This document shows positions 57,468 through 64,000 of a stretch of 64,000 nucleotides of DNA, piece after piece. The position numbers and the translations under genes are program-made. Positions within the stretch are counted from its first letter, which is position 1; every line of letters begins with the position of its first letter. The notes beneath the pieces are model-generated. The model made no database searches. It saw nothing but the letters and a program-made list of their open reading frames with translations, and was not told the DNA's origin. Source of the stretch: Ascaphus truei (Eukaryota; Chordata; Amphibia; Anura; Ascaphidae); assembly GCA_036426205.1 (NCBI GenBank), contig CM071571.1, positions 112,028,333 through 112,092,332 of the forward strand, in the 5' to 3' direction.

Positions 57468-57850
57468 GAGAATGCCAAATCAATCTCCTTCCTTCTCTTA
57501 TTTATATTTGCAATTATTTTCCCTCTTAAAACTGGCTTCCCAGTCTCCCAAAATAACTTTCTTGCGTTGCAATGAGCCGCATTAGTTTCCTTAAAATAAA
57601 ATCAATTTTTTTTTTAACAAATGCTTTAAATTCTTCGTTATTATACAAATACTGTAAGAAGGAAAGCTCCATATTCGATCTCCATGCGCTCTTTTTCCCA
57701 TATTAACCTCTACCCATACTGCGGCATGATTCGAGATGATTATATCTTCTATTTTAGTATCTGTGACCTTCCCCATTACCTGACTGGTGTGAGAAAAAAA
57801 TGTATTCTCTTTCCTAAGGGTTACACATCACTGGAGCTCCTCCCAAAACA

Positions 57851-58183
57851 TGTCTCTCACACCGGAATGGCCAATCGCAGCCACCGTTGCTGACGCCTCC
57901 ACACCACCACCTGCCTCATTTGTTGCTCTCTCCTATTTATGCTCAGCTCCCCAATGGCAAATCGGCTGAGCATAAACCTATGTTGCGTAGTGTTCACAGC
58001 TTCCTTGCCTCCACATTCCTGTCTTGTACTTCTGTTCCTCTCTCTGTTCCTGACTTTGTATTGGACTCCACTCTTCTCGACTCCTGACACCGGCTACCAA
58101 TGACAATCTGTACATCTCGAACCCCAACCTTGGCAAAGTACCATGACTACTCTTACCTCTCCAATCCAGACCATGGCTAATAG
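57851..58183 (+). mobile_element. LTR-like fragment
   Basis: Starts TGTCTCTCACACCGG, has a TATTTATGC box at about 57932, and ends with CTTGGCAAAG...GACTACTCTTACCTCTCCAA, a block that recurs in the LTR fragment at 59055-59110. The right side is cut by the foldback element at 58184. Confidence 0.5.
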
Positions 58184-58824
58184 TACAGATGCAGAAAGGT
58201 GATAGAGTAGATATAGAACAGCAAATCACTTTGGGTTGGCAGGATGCCTGGTAATCACTGATTGCTTAGAGTAGTGATTAATGGTAGGTAGAGTAGAGTT
58301 GGAGATGAAAATAGAGGATTTCGTTGTGCAGTAGGTTTAAAAGATGTATACTACACGATTCACACAGCAACAATAAAATCCCCTTGCAGGGCACGCACAT
58401 TTGTTTGTGCCCTATAGACATATAATGGTATCTTTTAGTTGATATTGATAGTTTTGTGCTCCGACACTGGATCATGGTGTGCGTTGTGGCTTAGTGGATT
58501 CGCCTTGTGTCCCCCCGAAAGCGGCTGCTGGGAGTGACGCGGGATCCAGTGTCGGAGGACAAGACTATCAATATCAACTAAATATACCATTATATGCCTA
58601 TAGGGCACAGACAAATGTGAGTGCCCTGCAAGGGGATTTTATTGTTGCTGTGTGCATCGTGTAGTATACATCTTTAATCTACTGCACAACCAAATCATCT
58701 ATTTTCTTCTCCAACTCTACCTACCATTAATCACTACACTAAGCAATCAGTGATTATCAGACATCCTGCCAACCCATAGTGATTTGCTGTTATTTATCTA
58801 CTCACTCACCCTTTTGCATCTGTA
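58184..58824. mobile_element. Large foldback element with CAGATGCA ends, TA-flanked
   Basis: TACAGATGCAGAAAGG at the left and CCCTTTTGCATCTGTA at the right; 58184-58473 and 58543-58824 are reverse complements along nearly their whole length, with a loop of about 70 bases. No ORF. The terminal CAGATGCA motif is shared with 41580-41929. Confidence 0.9.
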
Positions 58825-59050
58825 CTCCTGAAGGAATGTGGTTGTTCCTTTTTTTTGGAGGTTGAGTGATATTAACAGTTTTTCTTACACCTACAGTATG
58901 TATGTTTGACATATTGTTTTGACTGCTTCTTACTATTTCACCACTAGGTAGTGCCGGTATATTGCTGGATTTTGTGTTTGGGGAGCGCCAAATAGTCGAG
59001 TTTTTTTTCCAATATCCATGGCTAATACAATAGTAACTGCAATGAACCGC
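58825..59050. other. Spacer, unrecognised
   Basis: No coding sequence; repeats the CCATGGCTAATA motif found at 58171 just before the foldback element. Confidence 0.4.
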
Positions 59051-59222
59051 TACTCTCCAACCCCTCGGCAAGTATCACGACTACTCTTAACTCTCCAATC
59101 CCGACCCCGTTTCCTCGATTAATCTACACTCCAGATGTGCCCATGTGGCTGTGGATGGCATTTATATAAATCCCCACGTTGGCGTCGTGGTCACACCTTG
59201 TTTGTGGTGAGCACTCTGTTAC
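59051..59222 (+). mobile_element. LTR 3' fragment
   Basis: CCTCGGCAAGTATCACGACT through TATATAAATCCCC to CACTCTGTTACA; matches the minus strand of 6194-6453. It is joined directly to an L2-type ORF at 59223. Confidence 0.65.
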
Positions 59223-60390
59223 ACTAGGTGACCTAATCACATCCCTTGGCTTCAAATATCACCTCTATGCTGATGACACACAAATTTACTTTTCAACCCC
59301 TTACCTTACACCTGCTGTACAGACCAATGTTTCTGAATGTCTCTCTGCGATATCATCCTGGATGGCCCTCCGCCGACTTAAACTCAACATGTCAAAAACA
59401 GAGCTATTCATATTTCATCCCAAACCTGGCCCCACTACCTTCTTCCACATTACTGTTGGAAGTTCTGTCATAGACCCAGTAGCACAAACATGCTGCCTAG
59501 GGGTCACACTCAACTCCTCTCTCACATTCTTCTCTCACATTCAAAACGTATCTAAAACCTTTCGCCTTTTCCTCTGCAATACTACAAAGATACACCCTTT
59601 ACTCTGTTGCTTGCCTGCTAAAACTCTGACACAGGCCCTCATTCTCTCCCATCTCGATTACTGTGACCTCCTGCTGTCTGGTCTTCCTGCCTCTCACCTG
59701 TCTCCCCTACAATTTATCCTAAACGCTGATGCCAGAATCACTCTACTCTTTCCTAAATCTTTCTCAGTGTCTCCCCGTGATGAAATCACTTTCCTGGCTT
59801 CCTATCAAATACCGCATCTCACACTTAATTCTCCGCCTCACTTTTAAAGCTTTACACTCTTCTGCCCCTCCTTACATCTCAGCCCCTGGCTATGCAGAAT
59901 CCCGACTTTTGTGTTCCTCTCAAGGATGTCTTCTCTCTACCCCCTTTGTATCTAAAGCCCTCTCCCGCCTTAAACCTTTCTCACGAACTGCTCCACACCT
60001 CTGGAATGTCCTTCGCCTCAACACCCGACTAACACCCTCCCTATCAACCTTTAAGACACACCTTAAAGCACACGGCTTAACGAAGCAAATGAGTACTGTA
60101 GCTCCGCGGCTAATACTATACACCTGATACAGAAAGCATGGCTCCTTGCAGATGCACTTACCATAATGCCCTCCTCCTGTCTCTTTGTCCTTCCTACTTA
60201 CCAATTAGATTGTAAGCTCTTCGGAGTAGGGACTTGTCTTCCTAAATGCACATTTTTTTAAAAGTCTGAATCACTTATTCCTATGATCTGTTATTTGTAT
60301 TATTTATTATTTATATGATTGTCACGTGTATTACTACTGTGAAGCACTATGTACATTAATGGCGCTATATAACTAAACACATATATACAT
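59223..60390 (+). pseudogene. L2/CR1-type LINE: RT C-terminus and 3' tail
   Basis: 5'-truncated. Opens in frame with YHLYADDTQIYFS (the YADD catalytic box at 59265-59276), SSWMALRRLKLNMSKTELF, CLGVTLNSSLTFFSHI, LTQALILSHLDYC and LLSGLP. After a frameshift near 59780, LSWLPIKYRISHL, FKALHSSAPPYIS, APHLWNVLRLNTR and LSTFKTHLKAH follow and stop near 60127. The 3' tail has AATTAGATTGTAAGCTCTT, TGATTGTCACGTGTATTACT and GGCGCTATATAA, the same tail found alone at 12078-12335. The long open frame (59179-59847) suggests a relatively recent insertion. Confidence 0.88.
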
Positions 60391-63300
60391 CCCAAAGTAA
60401 ACCCATGACTAGCTGACCACTTGGATTACTAAGTGGTTGATATACTGTATACTGCAATATATTTTATTTGTAGCTCCATTTCCATGCTGGTTCATGATAT
60501 CTTGTGGATGGGATGGGGATGCAGGGGTTTGGGGTGGTTCAGTTTAGTAGTGTCACCATTTGTATATATATCCCCTCAAACCACCCTCCAAACAAATTAG
60601 GGAGATACACTTGTTCATAAATAGGAGCACACCTCAGGTAATTTGCGAGATATACTAATGAGTATGCAAAGTATATTTAAATGAGTCACACCCCACACTT
60701 CCTAAAATGATTTCCATAACAACTATATTGAATTGACAAGCCTAAGGTACCTAATGACTGGAATGGTGTACTGTTGTCAGACCCACATCTTCACTATTCT
60801 GGAGGCCAGAGTCATGTGTGGTATGAATAGCCCAGACAGGTTCAACTCGTTCCTTTTACAAGCACAACAAGTTCTTTGTCTTTCTTCACTTTATTGAGAA
60901 AAAGCATGGATTTACAAAGGCACTTGTTGGTGTTGGGAGATAATGTCTCTATGGTGAGTGTACTTGATAGTGGGGAAAGGTGAAAAAAGGATGAGGCCTT
61001 GCCAGAAGAGCAAATTACAGAAGGGTACTCACTCAGCCAGTGATGAAGGTGGAAAAGGAAGTGCCAGTGTATTCTGGGTAACAAGATAGCCTGGGGACAG
61101 ACCATCTGTAGGCAAGGTAGAGGGGGAGAAGGCAGACTAGCCCATTCTGAGGGAAAGGCTGAGGTTGCTATAGCAACTCACTGAATATGTCTAAGTAAAC
61201 AACAAGTGTAGCAAAATGTTGCCCTTTCACATGCAGCAAGCTGCTGGAACAGGGGAAATAACAGGCAACTGATCTAGGGAGAAATTAATCCCATATGCTG
61301 TAAAGGGAGACAGAGGAATATGGAATCTAGTTCCAGGACATTCACAGCTGGCTGCGGTTCCATCACTCTCTTAATGATGACGTCAGATGGCTTATTTATA
61401 CCATGCTCCAGATAGACCCACAAAGCAGCCCCATTTGCAGCAGGAGAGGAGAGAACTAGAGACTACTATTGCTGCTCTGTACCCTGTGGTTTGATTTTGC
61501 ATTATTTTGTACTCGCCTTACATTCTGCTGTTTTGCTGCTATTACAGTGTACCTTAGCACTTTTTGCTTGTTAGATTATCTTGTGTTGCTTTTTTTAAAA
61601 TCGGATTGGTCACCAAACGAATCTAACTATACCATAGGCTAAAGATGTGAGTAGAATGTTTAGAGCCTGAATAACCTTACTAATGAGGATTGGTGCATTA
61701 AGAAGAGCAAATCAGACCTATTGCAAACTGGTTATGCTAGAATCGACCAGGGAATAACTATTTGATTTAATCTTAATTAACACTGTAACATTCACTGTTT
61801 GGTAATATTTTCTTTAAACTCTACCTCTGAACAGTTTGCCCTAATATTGTTATTTGGTACGATGTCTCAAATAAAGATTTGGCATTTTGAAAGAAATAAG
61901 CCTAGTCTTTGAGAGTGTGATGCTTTGTACCCATAACCCTAGATTGGTAATACTTCCTGTCCTCCAGATGAGAAAAGACTCTTGCATGTAAACGTAACAT
62001 TGTTTCCAATAGTGTTGAAGATTAACCTAAAACATACACTGTTTTCTTTCTGTGTTATAAATCTATCTTTTATTAGATATCAAAACATAGCAAACACACT
62101 GTAGAGGCTTAAAGTAGTACTTATAAACATAATGAAACATGATATAAATAGTAGAACAGCAAGGTCGATGTGTCCACTTTGTAACCCAAATGACATAACA
62201 GCATTCAGCAGCTGCCTGTTGTGTGAAATGTTTGTTATCACGGGACACAGTTCGTGGAAAAGCATTGAGAAAGCAGGGTGACTCAAATATGGAAATGGTA
62301 TATTAACAGTGATCGACATTATATTGTGTGAAGGGTTAAATATACAAGCAAAAACTAGAGCTAGTCTAGTCCTTATGTGAGCTGAGTGATGTTACAATAC
62401 ATCAAAGGTAAATGGAAGGTACTGTAGTTGACACAGTGTCAGTCTAAAGTAAACAATGTATCAATGTGAAGTAATCCGACATTAAGTAAAAGGTTCAGAA
62501 AGAGAAAAACCACAGTATACAGTACGTCATAGAAAAGAGCAATTAATGTATCCAGCATGTATAGCACAGCATGACAATAAAATTAAGAACTGCACATAGT
62601 GTAAAAAATTGGGCTTAACAATTCGAGGGGCACCATGACTGTGAGAACACAAACAACACGTTTTTGGAATACATTACATACTGTACAGTTGACTTCCAGA
62701 AAAACTTTTCAAGGCGCTAATGACCACTTATATCAATATGAAATGACAACATTGAATTTGTCTTGTATTGCAGCCTTAGGAAAGTAACTATCCTCTGCGC
62801 TGTTGTCTTAACTCCAGATGTGCCTCATGGAGGATATCACATATGAACAGAAACAGTAGAAAACAATAGATCTGACAATAAAGAAAAATATTAAAACACT
62901 GTGTTAGAATGATCAGTATCTGTATTCTTATGTTGAGCTTTTGCTGATTAAATATCTCACATGATTGTGTATCTCTAGGGGTTCATCCACTGACACACTG
63001 TGCTGTTTTTAAAAATTCCCAGTATTTATTATGCTCTTCCTGAAATCTCTTAGTATAAAATTGGAATCCTACTCACATGATTCATCCAATCTTTAAAGCA
63101 TATGAATGAATATACAGGTCTCCTTGGTGGTTTAGAGTCTACACAAATGTACTGCGTGTGCTGTTTTGTTGCTCTTCCTCCTGGTCACGCTTATGGCTCT
63201 ATCCCTGCATTGATGTCACAGATTTCTGGTAAGCAGCTTTGGACTTTTACACGCTGTGGTCCTAATTTAACCCTACGCATTTCACGAATAAGTCGCTTAC

Positions 63301-64000
63301 TCTAGGGGTCTCTAATGTTAAAGACCATAGCTCCCTCATATAGTCTGCTGAATTAACCCTACTGTACGTGATCATGTACAGGACTGTAACTTAAGTTTGG
63401 TGTTCCACTTGTGGTCATATATGAAACTGTACGTCCATCTCACATATCTAGCATACCAAAATACAACTGTAGGTTACAAAATCATACTTTTTTCTTATCT
63501 AGTATCCATATGTTATTATTCTGTGGTGTGCACCTCTCTGCAATAACCAGCAGACAGGCTGAGCAAGGGTTCATTGGTAGTTTGTATATGACTTAAAGCC
63601 TTGCAACACATTGTGCCCCCTTTGTAACATTCCTTTAGTTGGGTTGATGTAATCACTTTTCTGGTTGATTTTGAAATATATACTGGTAGAACACAAAAAG
63701 GATTTGGGGAGCAGTTTTTATTCAACATGAGTTTTATTAGGCCCTATTTTTTTAAGTTAAATTAGTGGCTTAATGGATAGAACATTTACAATATTTACAT
63801 ATGCCTGAGTAAGCCTTTGAAATCATTGAAGGGATTTAGTTTCTCATTTTATTGACTTTACACATTTTATTTCTGCCGCATACACAAAATGTCAGCTTAA
63901 TTTACTGTCTGCTACAGTATGTCTTCATTTGCACTTTGGAAATTATATTTCCAGTGAAGAATACACTGTTTCCTTAAAGAAACTAGTTGTGTTGATTTTT
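60391..64000. other. Apparently single-copy DNA, no gene recognised
   Basis: No TE match within the window and no coding motif. Open frames are short and unsupported. Contains a short inverted repeat at about 60530-60600 (GTTTGGGGTGGTT against AACCACCCTCCAAAC) and the CRE/TATA-like pair listed separately. Confidence 0.5.
61378..61400 (+). promoter_or_regulatory. CRE (TGACGTCA) next to TATA-like box
   Basis: A perfect palindromic TGACGTCA at 61378-61385 is followed 6 bases later by TTATTTATA (61392-61400), a spacing used in cAMP-responsive core promoters. No downstream ORF is evident, and the block could also be an old LTR promoter or chance. Confidence 0.3.

Larger units (their letters stand above)
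55035..57838 (-). pseudogene. L1/Tx1-type LINE relic, fragment 3 (endonuclease end, ORF2 pieces, 3' UTR)
   Basis: Minus-strand order from high to low coordinates: NTFFSHTSQ and KVTDTKIEDIIISNHAAVWV (end of the endonuclease, about 57830-57700), FKETNAAHCNARKLFWETGK and RGKIIANINK (57600-57480), MITE cluster (57467-56790), then RTLGQLVDVNNGMFLTFQEL (about 56600-56540), a GC-rich insert (56050-56400), and KWRKMQYKILHMAYY with the CPMCSQERADLKHC zinc motif (55930-55775), FGNMESWKEVN, stop, 3' UTR to 55035. The RT domain is missing between the MITE cluster and the RTLGQL block. It is an older relic with frameshifts. Confidence 0.82.

Overview
This window looks like TE-dense intergenic DNA from a vertebrate, most likely an anuran amphibian. 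I infer this from the mix of families rather than from any species marker: L1/Tx1-type and L2/CR1-type LINEs, two Penelope-like elements (one keeps a GIY-YIG domain), Ty3/gypsy pol fragments, a Tc1-type transposase, hAT elements and many foldback MITEs. I found no intact host gene, tRNA, rRNA, CRISPR array or bacterial gene. Every recognisable coding segment is broken transposon sequence. Most long open frames here are artefacts of simple repeats and minisatellites.

Large-scale layout. Block A (1-6967) recurs in direct orientation as A' (19716-26557). Block B (6968-17297) is the reverse complement of B' (26558-36920). Segment C (17298-19715) is single-copy here. The order is A, inverted B, C, A', B', then unique flank. 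A 1.9-kb hAT element with a perfect 8-bp target-site duplication (26347-28256) spans the A'/B' boundary. A'-B' is therefore the native order, and the A/B junction at 6967/6968, which cuts the same hAT in half, is derived. The copies differ largely by single-base indels, so a real duplication-inversion and an assembly artefact both remain possible.

Inside the A/B material. Two diverged 3' halves of one gypsy family lie head-to-tail (P1 about 2590-6610; P2 about 26255-31515 in the native copy). Each has its own later insertions: a TA-flanked MITE and an LTR fragment in P1, and the hAT, a small hAT with target-site duplication, another copy of the MITE and an L2 tail in P2. The P1/P2 comparison supplies empty sites for several insertions. 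The rest of B/B' is AT-rich DNA with a diverged tandem triplication around CA/GT tracts.

Right half (36921-64000). In order: a Tc1-type transposase relic split by a solo LTR with a 5-bp TSD; Penelope relic 1 (38640-40365) with a hammerhead-like motif downstream; a CAGATGCAG-ended MITE; a gypsy RT fragment; Penelope relic 2 (about 43390-44686), split by a 6.57-kb TIR element (44687-51260) with long inverted arms and nested MITEs, and resuming at 51261; dispersed repeats; three antisense L1 ORF2 pieces (53462-57838) carrying MITE insertions; an LTR fragment, a 640-bp foldback element and a second LTR fragment joined to an L2 3' end (59216-60380). From 60400 to 64000 I recognise no repeat or gene, only a CRE plus TATA-like pair at 61378-61400.

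Nothing here works as a co-operating gene system. The value of the window is its readable insertion history and its structural rearrangement.
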